Origin: Candidatus Poribacteria bacterium | Lineage (GTDB): Bacteria; Poribacteria; WGA-4E; WGA-3G | Assembly (NCBI GenBank): GCA_026702755.1 | Contig: JAPPBX010000112.1 | Location: 79,364-143,363 of the forward strand | Length of the DNA: 64,000 nucleotides | Direction: 5' to 3' | Part shown: positions 41,567 through 49,127 of the stretch, one piece after another | How positions within the stretch are numbered: position 1 is the first letter of the stretch | Layout: every line of letters begins with the position of its first letter | Program-made: the position numbers and the translations under genes | Notes under the pieces: model-generated | Seen by the model: the letters and a program-made list of their open reading frames with translations, nothing else | The model's database searches: none | Told to the model about the DNA's origin: nothing

Positions 41567-42157
41567 ATGGATTTCAAACAAACGTTAGACAGCAAAATCG
41601 CAGATTATAACTTACTCAATCATCCCTTTTACCAAGCGTGGAGTGCTGGTGAGCTGCCAGTCGAAGCCTTACGATCCTATGCGCGTGAGTATGGGGCTTT
41701 TATTTCCATGATGCCAGCGGGTTGGGAGACCCTCAATGATGCCGAAATAGCAGAAGAAGAGACCGAGCACATTGACTTGTGGGCTGATTTCGCTGCCGGA
41801 CTTGATACCACTGTTACCGAAGCACAAATTCCGCAGGTGAAAGCACTGATGGAAACAGCAGATGAACTCTTTTCAGAACCTACGACTGCCCTCGGCGCGC
41901 TCTATGCATTCGAGGTACAGCAACCAGCAACTGCCCAATCGAAACTCACAGGTTTAAAGGCATTCTACCAGCTCCCGAAATCGGTAGAACCTTACTTTGA
42001 AACGCATTCACACAATGAGCATGAAGCGGAGAAGCTGCTTGCGTACATCGGCGCGTTGCCGTCGGATTCGCACGGCACTGTCGTACAGGCGTGTGAGAAG
42101 ATGAGTGCTGCCTTGTGGGATGCTCTCACAGGAATTCATGATGCCGAATGCACATGA
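41567..42157 (+). CDS. CADD/TenA/PqqC-like heme-oxygenase-fold protein
   Basis: The 196-residue all-helical protein has NHPFYQAWSAGELPVEALRSYA, EEETEHIDLWADFA, YAFEVQQPA and FETHSHNEHEAEKL. These are in the order of the metal-binding helices of CADD-type oxygenases (Glu and His pairs). YAFEVQQPATAQSKLTGLKAFY is close to my memory of the chlamydial CADD segment; CADD makes para-aminobenzoate by oxidising its own tyrosine. The exact ligands cannot be confirmed by eye. Start ATG 41567; earlier in-frame ATG 41447 lies in the repeat-rich leader and is unlikely. Confidence 0.7.
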   Translation: MDFKQTLDSKIADYNLLNHPFYQAWSAGELPVEALRSYAREYGAFISMMPAGWETLNDAEIAEEETEHIDLWADFAAGLDTTVTEAQIPQVKALMETADELFSEPTTALGALYAFEVQQPATAQSKLTGLKAFYQLPKSVEPYFETHSHNEHEAEKLLAYIGALPSDSHGTVVQACEKMSAALWDALTGIHDAECT

Positions 42158-42533
42158 TACGGTAAAGGCGTATTTTGACGCACTTATCGCTGGAGATGCT
42201 GAAACCCTCGTTGAAATGATGCTTCCTGCTGCCTACTATGTCAAGATCGGTACCGATGCTGACGAGGTTGTTGAGGGAAGCGTGGGTATCACGACGTATT
42301 ATCAAAACCACGTCGCGAGCACAGAGGATTTCAGCATTAAGTTTATCAACCTTGACGTACAGGAACGGGACGATGTCGCGTGGTTCTACACACGTCAGGT
42401 CTGGCGACTCAAATGGCAAGGTACACCGGAAGAATTCGTGATGCGGATGACGGGGGTCTTGGAAGAAACTGACGAGTCGTGGAAATTTGCGCAGATCCAC
42501 GCCTCGATTGGTGTATCAACAACGGAGGACTAA
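42138..42533 (+). CDS. NTF2/SnoaL-like domain protein
   Basis: The roughly 131-residue protein has the SnoaL/NTF2 pattern: DTVKAYFDALIAGDAETLVEMM, then a beta sheet with VEGSVGITTYYQNHV, WFYTRQVWRLKW and SWKFAQIHASIG. Such small cone-shaped domains can be isomerases, hydrolases or simple binding proteins. It overlaps the end of the CADD-like gene (start 42138 or 42141), suggesting coupled translation. Confidence 0.78.
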   Translation: MMPNAHDTVKAYFDALIAGDAETLVEMMLPAAYYVKIGTDADEVVEGSVGITTYYQNHVASTEDFSIKFINLDVQERDDVAWFYTRQVWRLKWQGTPEEFVMRMTGVLEETDESWKFAQIHASIGVSTTED

Positions 42534-42802
42534 TGGTGATAACCCTTACTAAAGAAATTCAAAAAGCGATCAAGGATTCTCAGGAGGATCCTGTACGGTT
42601 AGTGGATCCAGAAACAAATGTGGAGTATGTTGTATTACCTGTTGAAACGTTTGAACGGATGCGAAAAGGGGTATATTACGACGACGGGCCAATAACGGAG
42701 GAGGAACAAACTGCTTTGCTTATTGAGATGGGACTCAGTATTGGTTGGGATGATCCAGAGATGGACGTTTACAATGATCTTGATCCGCGGAGGGAATCAT
42801 GA
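42533..42802 (+). CDS. Antitoxin-like protein of a PemK/MazF module
   Basis: The 89-residue acidic protein has LTKEIQKAIKDSQEDPVRLVDPETNVEYVVLP and a conserved tail GWDDPEMDVYNDLDP. I recall this as a family that stands directly before mazF/pemK toxins in cyanobacteria and related groups. AACGGAGG lies just before ATG 42533, which also overlaps the preceding stop (TAATG). Its stop overlaps the ATG of the broken toxin gene (ATGA). Confidence 0.75.
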   Translation: MVITLTKEIQKAIKDSQEDPVRLVDPETNVEYVVLPVETFERMRKGVYYDDGPITEEEQTALLIEMGLSIGWDDPEMDVYNDLDPRRES

Positions 42803-42909
42803 AGGTACAACGTGGTGACATTGTCATTGTGAATTACCCATATAGTGACCACGCTTCAGAGAGGAAATACCCTTGCAAATTTCAACGATCTCTTTTGATG
42901 GCGACATGA
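42799..42909 (+). pseudogene. Truncated MazF/PemK toxin gene
   Basis: The frame starts at ATG 42799 with VQRGDIVIVNYPYSD, the typical first strand and turn of MazF-type RNA endonucleases (normally about 110 residues). It stops after 36 codons. The remaining sheet and catalytic residues are missing; the HAD gene begins inside at 42873. The break point appears to be near SERK, where MazF proteins normally continue KxRPALVV. Confidence 0.75.
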
Positions 42910-43580
42910 CCCTGTGGGATTTTCGGAAAGTGATGCGGCATTCGCTCAAGCACACACTGGCGGAACTACAAAGACAGGTTCCAACAACGCGTGTTTTAGA
43001 ACTAACAATCAACGAAATGATTGCGATTCGAGAGCAATTTGCTGAAGAGGTGAAGGGCAAAATCTGGAACCTTGAAGAAATCAGATTGCGTGCATTTGAG
43101 AGAACACTTGAACAAGTCGGTTGCCCAGATAAAGAACTCGCAGCCTATCTAAATGCGATATATCGGAAACACCGTTTTGAAGATATAGAATTGTATCCTG
43201 ATGTCATCCCAACCTTTGACGCTTTAGCACCGCATTTCAAGTTAGGATTGCTCTCGAATGGGAACACCTACCCTGAACGCTGCGGACTTGAAGGATATTT
43301 CACCTTTGTTGTTTTTTCGCAAGATGTACAGGTTGAGAAACCAGATCCAAGAATTTTTGAGATAACTGCCCAGCGAGCAGGTTGTGAACTCGCGCATCTC
43401 CTCCATGTAGGCGACTCCCTTGAAACCGATATTGCAGGCGCGCGGAGCGCAGGCGTGTCTTCCGTCTGGCTCAACCGAGAAGGTGTATTGAATGATACAG
43501 AAACTCGACCTGATTACGAAGTGGCTTCGTTGACTGAAATCCCTGAAATCATTCGGATGAGGAGGAAAAATAAAACATGA
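42873..43580 (+). CDS. HAD-superfamily hydrolase
   Basis: The 235-residue protein has motif I FDGDMTLWD (Asp9 and Asp11), a four-helix-like cap at about 17-105, motif II LLSNGN, motif III Lys in VEKPDPRIF and motif IV HVGDSLETDIAGA. The typical reaction is hydrolysis of a small phosphate ester. TTG 42873 has AGAGAGGAAA just upstream, inside the broken toxin frame. After the stop, 17 further codons in the same frame (EEVWQKIELLLEISKER) look like the relic of another gene. Confidence 0.85.
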   Translation: MQISTISFDGDMTLWDFRKVMRHSLKHTLAELQRQVPTTRVLELTINEMIAIREQFAEEVKGKIWNLEEIRLRAFERTLEQVGCPDKELAAYLNAIYRKHRFEDIELYPDVIPTFDALAPHFKLGLLSNGNTYPERCGLEGYFTFVVFSQDVQVEKPDPRIFEITAQRAGCELAHLLHVGDSLETDIAGARSAGVSSVWLNREGVLNDTETRPDYEVASLTEIPEIIRMRRKNKT

Positions 43581-43699
43581 GAAGAGGTTTGGCAAAAAAT
43601 TGAATTGCTGTTAGAAATTTCGAAAGAACGTTGATGGACTGAGGCTTATTTGCCTTTGTTGTGTTTCCCAATCTGAAGAATCTACAGTCCCAAAATCAC

Positions 43700-43729
43700 T
43701 TGTATAAAACTGTCTCTTTATGCTATCAT
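43700..43729 (+). promoter_or_regulatory. Promoter giving a leaderless mRNA for the FGE-like gene
   Basis: TTGTAT (43700-43705), 18-base spacer and TGCTATCAT (-10 at 43724-43729). ATG 43737 begins seven bases after the -10, and no ribosome site is present. Confidence 0.65.
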
Positions 43730-43736
43730 TATAAAT

Positions 43737-44636
43737 ATGGAGCGCACGAACGGCGTTACAACAAAAAATATCCTAAATATCACGAGGTCAAAGGAATCTC
43801 GACTTGCACTCGTAGAAAGCAATACGCCGGATGCCTTCCAGAAACTTTGTCGAGATTATTGGACGTGGCACTTCGACGCATCGCTATCCGATGCCACTCG
43901 GTTGCTGCTAAGTACAGAACTTGGCTGGGAGGCGATGCCGCAACTCACAACACCACCCGTCGGTGAAGTCATCTCGCCACTCGGTTACGCGCTTTCATAC
44001 GAAGATGAGGGTGTCCGAGATGCTGCGCTACAGGTGTTAGATGCGACCGTTCGTATTCCTGCGGGGACAGCTTGTATCGGTGAAGAAGGCGCGCCTTTGG
44101 AGATGAACGGATTTGAACTCGGTGTTTATCCTGTAACGAATGCACAGTATCAACGATTCATTCAGGAGACTGGACATACACCACCGCAGGATTGGACAGA
44201 TGGTGTCTATCCAGCGAACAGAGGTGATCACCCTGTTGTCTGGCTTACGTGTGAAGATGCAGAGGCTTATGCGCGTTATATCGGTGGCAGGCTGCCGACA
44301 TTTCCAGAATGGCAATACGCCGCACGTGGTGCTGATGATAGACTTTTCCCGTGGGGCTATGAAATTGATAAGCCGCGGTGCAACACCGCAGAACTCGGTG
44401 CGGGGACGACAACTCCGGTCGTTAGTTTCAGAGATGGCATAAGTCCGTTCGGTTGCTACGACATGGTGGGTAATGTCTGGGAATGGACAGACACAACTTA
44501 TGATGATGAAGGCAATTTCCGAGTGGCGTGTGGTGGCGCATGGTATTACAATCATAACTATAGTACCTGCACCAGTTATGACTTTTTTAGCAACGGATAT
44601 GCGGAGTTTGTGATAGGATTCCGCATTGCGTGTTAG
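43737..44636 (+). CDS. Formylglycine-generating-enzyme-like (SUMF1) protein
   Basis: The N-terminal 100 residues have no recognised domain. The FGE-sulfatase fold follows (about 105-299): RIPAGTACIGEE, FELGVYPVTNAQYQRFI, HPVVWLTCEDAEAYARYIGGRLPTFPEWQYAARG, MVGNVWEWT and GGAWYYNHN. True FGE oxidises a sulfatase cysteine and uses a Cys pair near the end. Here one Cys (STCTS) is seen in that region, so the protein may belong to the large group with this fold but other functions. A leaderless start at 43737 is predicted. Confidence 0.83.
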   Translation: MERTNGVTTKNILNITRSKESRLALVESNTPDAFQKLCRDYWTWHFDASLSDATRLLLSTELGWEAMPQLTTPPVGEVISPLGYALSYEDEGVRDAALQVLDATVRIPAGTACIGEEGAPLEMNGFELGVYPVTNAQYQRFIQETGHTPPQDWTDGVYPANRGDHPVVWLTCEDAEAYARYIGGRLPTFPEWQYAARGADDRLFPWGYEIDKPRCNTAELGAGTTTPVVSFRDGISPFGCYDMVGNVWEWTDTTYDDEGNFRVACGGAWYYNHNYSTCTSYDFFSNGYAEFVIGFRIAC

Positions 44637-44659
44637 TCAGTTTTTGTAGGAAAGTACAG

Positions 44660-45217
44660 ATGAAAGACAGCAAAATCGATACGGAACGTGCCTTAACACC
44701 TGAAGATTCTGCTGTGTCTTCAAATGAGACACAAGTGAAACTCATTCAGCGGGGGCACCTTGATATCCACACGCATCAAATCGCTGCTAAACACCTGAAG
44801 CAGGGTGCGGATGCTTTGAATGTCCGAAACTACGCGAAAGCAATCGAAGAATTTCAGCAGGTAATTCAACATAACCGTGAATCAGCTGAAGCACATTTCC
44901 ATCTTGGTTTAGCTTATTTTATGCAGGGCGACTATGAGAAAGCAATAGATGCCTACAAGATGGCAGTCGCGTGCGAACCAACCGAGGCGACAGCACATAT
45001 CAATCTCGCAGCGACCTATCGCTTGCTCAAACGCTACGACGAGGCTGTTGAGGTTTATACGCGTGCCATCCATTTTATACCGGAGCACCCTGAATTATAT
45101 TCTGAACTTGGGGCAGTCTATACGTTTCAAGGCAAGCGACGCGAAGCAGTTAGCGCATACAAAACAGCGATGAAGCTTAAATTGAAACTTCAATTAAATT
45201 TTGACGGGAATGCGTAA
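44660..45217 (+). CDS. TPR-repeat protein
   Basis: The protein has three to four TPR units at 34-residue spacing (KAIEEFQQVIQHNRESAEAHFHLGLAYFMQGDYEKAIDAY is the first clear pair, cited as a span). The N-terminal 45 residues are polar. It is soluble with no signal, so probably a cytoplasmic adaptor. ATG 44660 has GTAGGAAAG seven bases upstream; an earlier ATG at 44630 overlaps the FGE-like gene and lacks a site. Confidence 0.8.
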   Translation: MKDSKIDTERALTPEDSAVSSNETQVKLIQRGHLDIHTHQIAAKHLKQGADALNVRNYAKAIEEFQQVIQHNRESAEAHFHLGLAYFMQGDYEKAIDAYKMAVACEPTEATAHINLAATYRLLKRYDEAVEVYTRAIHFIPEHPELYSELGAVYTFQGKRREAVSAYKTAMKLKLKLQLNFDGNA

Positions 45218-45300
45218 ACCAAACAGCAGTTCCACCCGTTACTATAAACGAATGGGCTGAGTCTACGGAGAGGCACATCACCGAAAATCACGCCTAACCC

Positions 45301-45324
45301 AACCGCAAGGAACATTAAAAAATG
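45301..45324 (+). promoter_or_regulatory. Conserved leader box before ECF sigma gene
   Basis: AACCGCAAGGAA, then CATTAAAAA and ATG 45322. This is the fourth copy of the box. Confidence 0.6.
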
Positions 45325-45924
45325 TTTGTTTCAGATGAAGATTTGATGGTGAAATGTGGTAAAGGGGATATGAGTGCCTTCGAGTTGCTGGTACGGAGGT
45401 ATCAGAACCCTTTAATTAACTACATTCACCGTTCTATCAACGATTATCAACGGGCGGAGGACCTCTCCCAAGAAACGTTCCTGCGGGTCTTCAAAAGTGC
45501 GAACCGTTATGAACCAACGGCATCCTTCAAAAGTTGGCTCTATACGATCGCCACTAATTTGTCTCGGAACGAGATTCGGAACCGCACACGCCGAAATACC
45601 TGTTTTTTGGAAGACTTGGTTGAAGAAGGTGAGGATGTTTACCATACCGACATTATGCGGGATACCCGCTATCTGCCGGACGTACTCTTAGAGAAAAAGG
45701 AACAGAGACAGATTATCCGAAAAGCACTCGCACAGTTACCAGAAAATCAACGTGTGGCACTAACGCTCGTCACATATCAAGACTTACGGTATGAAGAGGT
45801 TGCAGACATTCTCGGATGCTCGGTAGGTGCTGTTAAAGCATTGATCCATCGCGCGCGACAAAAAATGAGAAAGCTGCTTATCAAAGCGGGAATCACGGAG
45901 GAAAGTGTCAATGAGAAAATATAG
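45322..45924 (+). CDS. ECF RNA polymerase sigma factor
   Basis: The 200-residue protein has sigma2 at about 20-90 (LLVRRYQNPLINYIHR, DLSQETFLRVFKSA, SFKSWLYTIATNLSRNEIR) and sigma4 at about 130-185 (ALAQLPENQRVALTLVTYQDLRYEEVADILGCSVGAVKALIHRARQKMR in part). No sigma3 is present, as in ECF factors. It directs RNA polymerase to a small set of promoters. Its stop overlaps the start of a zinc-finger anti-sigma gene, its likely inhibitor. Confidence 0.9.
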   Translation: MFVSDEDLMVKCGKGDMSAFELLVRRYQNPLINYIHRSINDYQRAEDLSQETFLRVFKSANRYEPTASFKSWLYTIATNLSRNEIRNRTRRNTCFLEDLVEEGEDVYHTDIMRDTRYLPDVLLEKKEQRQIIRKALAQLPENQRVALTLVTYQDLRYEEVADILGCSVGAVKALIHRARQKMRKLLIKAGITEESVNEKI

Positions 45925-46513
45925 ACAAACCGAATTCCCAGATGTACACAGCTCAAAATGTGAGGCGCAACTTGCGAGTCCAGACGAACTCTCTGCTTAT
46001 ATTGACAGAGAGTTACCAGCATGGAAACGCCATCTCATCCGACGGCATCTTAAAAAGTGTGAAGTTTGTGCAAATCACGTCCATCGGTTACAACAGACCG
46101 ACAATTTCCTCCGTCATGCTGGAGAGGTGGAAACTTCTAATGATTTCTTAAGTAGTGTAATGGCAGGCGTATCGGATGTCGTACAGCATCAACAACAGCA
46201 GAAATCATTCTGGTCCCGCATTGGACGATTTGTTGAAGCATCTTTCGGATGGGCGCACCCGTTCTCAATATTGATTGGCAGTCTGCGCTACAATATTCGG
46301 ACACGCAGTCCAATTTACATATTTGTATTGACCTTCGCTGTTTTTACAATGGTGGGAGCAACACTCTATCAATCCTCCAGTGATCGGTTTGGACAGTCGG
46401 TGCATGCATTGAAGAAATCGCATGCACTGGATGGAGAAAAGTTAATCTCTTTTGAGGTTATTCAGCACGAACCACCTAAACGCTTACTGACAACCTACCT
46501 TCAGCGGAAGTAA
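45911..46513 (+). CDS. Membrane anti-sigma factor with zinc-binding domain
   Basis: The N-terminal anti-sigma domain has LSAYIDRELPAWKRHLI and the metal motif His-x3-Cys-x2-Cys (RHLKKCEVC). One membrane helix (about residues 135-155, IYIFVLTFAVFTMVGATLY) leads to a short periplasmic end. Such proteins hold the ECF sigma factor at the membrane until a signal releases it. ATG 45911 has GGAGGAAAG just upstream and overlaps the sigma gene by 14 bases. Confidence 0.85.
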   Translation: MRKYRQTEFPDVHSSKCEAQLASPDELSAYIDRELPAWKRHLIRRHLKKCEVCANHVHRLQQTDNFLRHAGEVETSNDFLSSVMAGVSDVVQHQQQQKSFWSRIGRFVEASFGWAHPFSILIGSLRYNIRTRSPIYIFVLTFAVFTMVGATLYQSSSDRFGQSVHALKKSHALDGEKLISFEVIQHEPPKRLLTTYLQRK

Positions 46514-46601
46514 GCTACGTTTTCAGGGAAGCGTTTCTATCTATTTGCCGTAGTTCCTGTGCCTTAGTTCTTCCGTAATACTTTGTGGTAGGACATGAAA
46601 A

Positions 46602-48410
46602 ATGAAATTAGAAACCCGTTTATATAGGACTTGGAAAACGAAGTCAGCAATCCACAAAGCGTTATTCATTTCGCTGATATTCCATCTCTTTTTTTTCATC
46701 ACGACGTTCTACTTCGTGGCACAGAATCAGCCAATAACGTCAGAGAAGGTGAATCTAACGGCAGAGCTTATTTCAGTCGAAAACACTGCTCGACCGAAGC
46801 CACCACTGAAAAAGGTTTCGCCGCGTCTTCGCGCGCTTGAGCATGAGTTTATAAAACCGGATGTCAGTACTGGAGAATTGCCACCCTCTCTTGCAACGCC
46901 CGTTACGGTAGATACCGAAACGCCGCGTCCTGCCTTAGGACGCAGTTTGCAAGCCGAGGTTGAGACGGAAAATCCATCGACATCTCTGGATCTGTCGAGA
47001 GAAAACTGGAATGAGGTCAGCACCGCTGCCCGTACACTTCAGAATGTCGAAGGGAATTTGTCGAAAACGGAAGCTGCGAGTCCAGCAGGCGATACGACCT
47101 TCGGGGCGAAACGTCCGGGTCCACCGAGAATTCAACGTGCCCCACAAGTTACGACACTTAAAATAGTAGAAGAAGAGGAAGGATTATCTCCAGCACAGTT
47201 GGCAGAGGTTCAGGAAAAACGGGAAGCACTACCGCATGTTTCCTTTCCGAGGCTTATGAGAAAACTTGCACAGGAGATTGTGGAGACAAGCGAGGGTGGT
47301 CCAATTGACGTGGTCTTTGTCATTGATGCCAGCGGTAGCATGCAGGATAATATCAAGTCCGTTGTAGAACATTTACACGAAATGGTGGATGTATACAAAG
47401 CCTCCAAGATAGATTACGCCCTCGGTGTGACAGAATTTTGGGCGCGTAAGAAAGAAAACGTCATTACAGTCGTCCAACTAACAAAGAGTTACGCGAAATA
47501 CAAACGCACTCTCCAAGCGATTTACACCCATCAGGACGAAAATGCCTTAGATGCTATTGTGCAAACGGTCAAAGAACTCCGATTCCGCGCGACCTCTAAG
47601 CGGCATTTTATTCTTGTTACCGATGAACCTCTTACAAGCCTAAAGGGGATTAAACTGAAAAATGCCATTGCGTACTGCCGGGAGTTCGGTATCTATGTGA
47701 ATGTCCTCGGTCTTCCGCTTGAGGAACATCAGGCACTTGCCTCTGAGACAGGTGGTAAGTGGCATCTCATTCCCGAAGATCCAAAACGCAAAAAGCCGCA
47801 GCAAACTCATACATCGATGCATCCAAGAAATAAAGCAGTATCGTTACGCCAAGCACAATGGGCAAATGTTACAAAAGTTGGGGATATCGCGTTGAAATTG
47901 AGCGGCAGCATCCCAGTCGATATTGTCCTCTTCGTTGACGGTAGCAAGAGTATGGACGAGAAACTTCCGCATTTTTTGAAGCAACTTGAGATTCTCGTTC
48001 GTGATTGGGATAACGCCTTTGTGGACTATCAGATAGGTGTGGTGCGCTTCCGATCGCGCGCATCTATGAACATGGTCAACGTTTTTAATCCGCCGCAAAA
48101 ACTGGAGAAGATTCGGAAGATCATTGAACTGCCGTGCCGAGAAAATGAGATGTTATTAGATGCCGTGGCGGAGGGGATGCGACGGTTGAAACTCCGATCG
48201 AATGCACAACCCTATTTTATTCTGGTTACAGATGAACCAGCAAAAGGTGAATACTCACCCCTCGCGATTATTCAAATGTTAGAACAAAAGCAGGTCCTCG
48301 TCAGCGTCGTCGGCACTTACGATGATTTCCAACAAGAGGTGGCGGAAAAAACTGGTGGGGTCTGGGTGCCTATCCCAGAAGGACATACAACAAACAATTC
48401 GTACTGGTAA
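46602..48410 (+). CDS. TonB-like anchored protein with two VWA domains
   Basis: A membrane helix at about 19-41 is followed by VNLTAELISVE and a proline-rich stretch, as in TonB-like or TolA-like proteins. Two von Willebrand A domains follow (about 236-390 and 440-595), with MIDAS motifs DASGSM (about 242-247) and DGSKSM (about 446-451). Both contain a conserved FILVTDEP turn. The domains should face the periplasm and bind metal-dependent ligands. It follows the anti-sigma gene by 88 bases and may be the envelope sensor or target of that sigma factor. Confidence 0.82.
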   Translation: MKLETRLYRTWKTKSAIHKALFISLIFHLFFFITTFYFVAQNQPITSEKVNLTAELISVENTARPKPPLKKVSPRLRALEHEFIKPDVSTGELPPSLATPVTVDTETPRPALGRSLQAEVETENPSTSLDLSRENWNEVSTAARTLQNVEGNLSKTEAASPAGDTTFGAKRPGPPRIQRAPQVTTLKIVEEEEGLSPAQLAEVQEKREALPHVSFPRLMRKLAQEIVETSEGGPIDVVFVIDASGSMQDNIKSVVEHLHEMVDVYKASKIDYALGVTEFWARKKENVITVVQLTKSYAKYKRTLQAIYTHQDENALDAIVQTVKELRFRATSKRHFILVTDEPLTSLKGIKLKNAIAYCREFGIYVNVLGLPLEEHQALASETGGKWHLIPEDPKRKKPQQTHTSMHPRNKAVSLRQAQWANVTKVGDIALKLSGSIPVDIVLFVDGSKSMDEKLPHFLKQLEILVRDWDNAFVDYQIGVVRFRSRASMNMVNVFNPPQKLEKIRKIIELPCRENEMLLDAVAEGMRRLKLRSNAQPYFILVTDEPAKGEYSPLAIIQMLEQKQVLVSVVGTYDDFQQEVAEKTGGVWVPIPEGHTTNNSYW

Positions 48411-48420
48411 AGGATCAAGA

Positions 48421-49065
48421 TTGAAAATTGCAGTCCTCGTTTCAGGGAGTGGAACTAACCTGCAAACCCTGATTGAGCAGCTACATCAAGACGAAACGAG
48501 TGGTATTGAAATCGCTGTTGTGATCAGTGATCGACGCAAGGCTTACGCGCTCACACGCGCGAAACGTGCAGGTATACCGACACATGTTATAAGAACCCAA
48601 AATTTTGAGAGTCGCCAAGACTTTGACGCAGAAATTTCAAGGCTCGTCGAACAATACGGTGTCCAATTAATTGTTCTTGCGGGCTTCATGAAGTTATTTC
48701 AGCCCCCCTTCGTGCGCAAGTACCGGAACCGAATTATCAATGTCCATCCCACGCTCTTACCAGCATTTCCGGGTGCGCATCCTGTCGCTGATACATTGGC
48801 TTACGGTGTGAAAATCGCGGGTGTCACCGTTCACTTTGTTGATGAAGATGTGGATTCCGGTCCTATCATCGCGCAGTTGGCTGTTCCCGTTCTGGATACG
48901 GACGACGAGGAGAGTTTGCATAACCGAATTCAGGTTGAAGAACATAAACTCTATCCTGAGGTTATTAAGTGGTACGCACAGGGTAGATTGAAGGTTGAAG
49001 GACGAAAAGTAATCATACAGCCGTCGGCAGTCAGCCGTCGGCAGTCAGCAAGAGGGTCTTGTTAA
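48421..49065 (+). CDS. purN: Phosphoribosylglycinamide formyltransferase
   Basis: PurN moves a formyl group from 10-formyl-tetrahydrofolate to GAR in purine synthesis. Present are LVSGSGTNLQTLIE (GAR phosphate binding), INVHPTLLPAFPGAHP with the catalytic His, and VHFVDEDVDSGPII with the catalytic Asp. TTG 48421 with AAAGGA upstream is the likely start; the frame extends back into the VWA gene. The last 14 codons, ending GSC and the stop, are encoded by a palindromic heptamer element and should be dispensable. Confidence 0.9.
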   Translation: MKIAVLVSGSGTNLQTLIEQLHQDETSGIEIAVVISDRRKAYALTRAKRAGIPTHVIRTQNFESRQDFDAEISRLVEQYGVQLIVLAGFMKLFQPPFVRKYRNRIINVHPTLLPAFPGAHPVADTLAYGVKIAGVTVHFVDEDVDSGPIIAQLAVPVLDTDDEESLHNRIQVEEHKLYPEVIKWYAQGRLKVEGRKVIIQPSAVSRRQSARGSC

Positions 49066-49120
49066 ACGAAAACCTCTTAACCGAAGGTTTCAGGCAGCCG
49101 ATAGCCGATTGCTGAAAGCC
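49018..49120 (+). repeat. Palindromic heptamer element overlapping the purN stop
   Basis: CAGCCGTCGGCAGT and repeats form the left arm (49018-49048). Core AAGAGG (49050-49055) and CCTCTT (49072-49077) follow, then a right arm to 49120 with GCAGCCGATAGCCGATTGC. The core matches the copy at 16995-17078. The purN stop lies in the loop. Confidence 0.8.
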
Positions 49121-49127
49121 AATAAAA

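Noticed and set aside
44037-44555. 172-codon minus-strand frame opposite the FGE-like gene
   Set aside because: No family features; the plus strand carries clear FGE-fold motifs.
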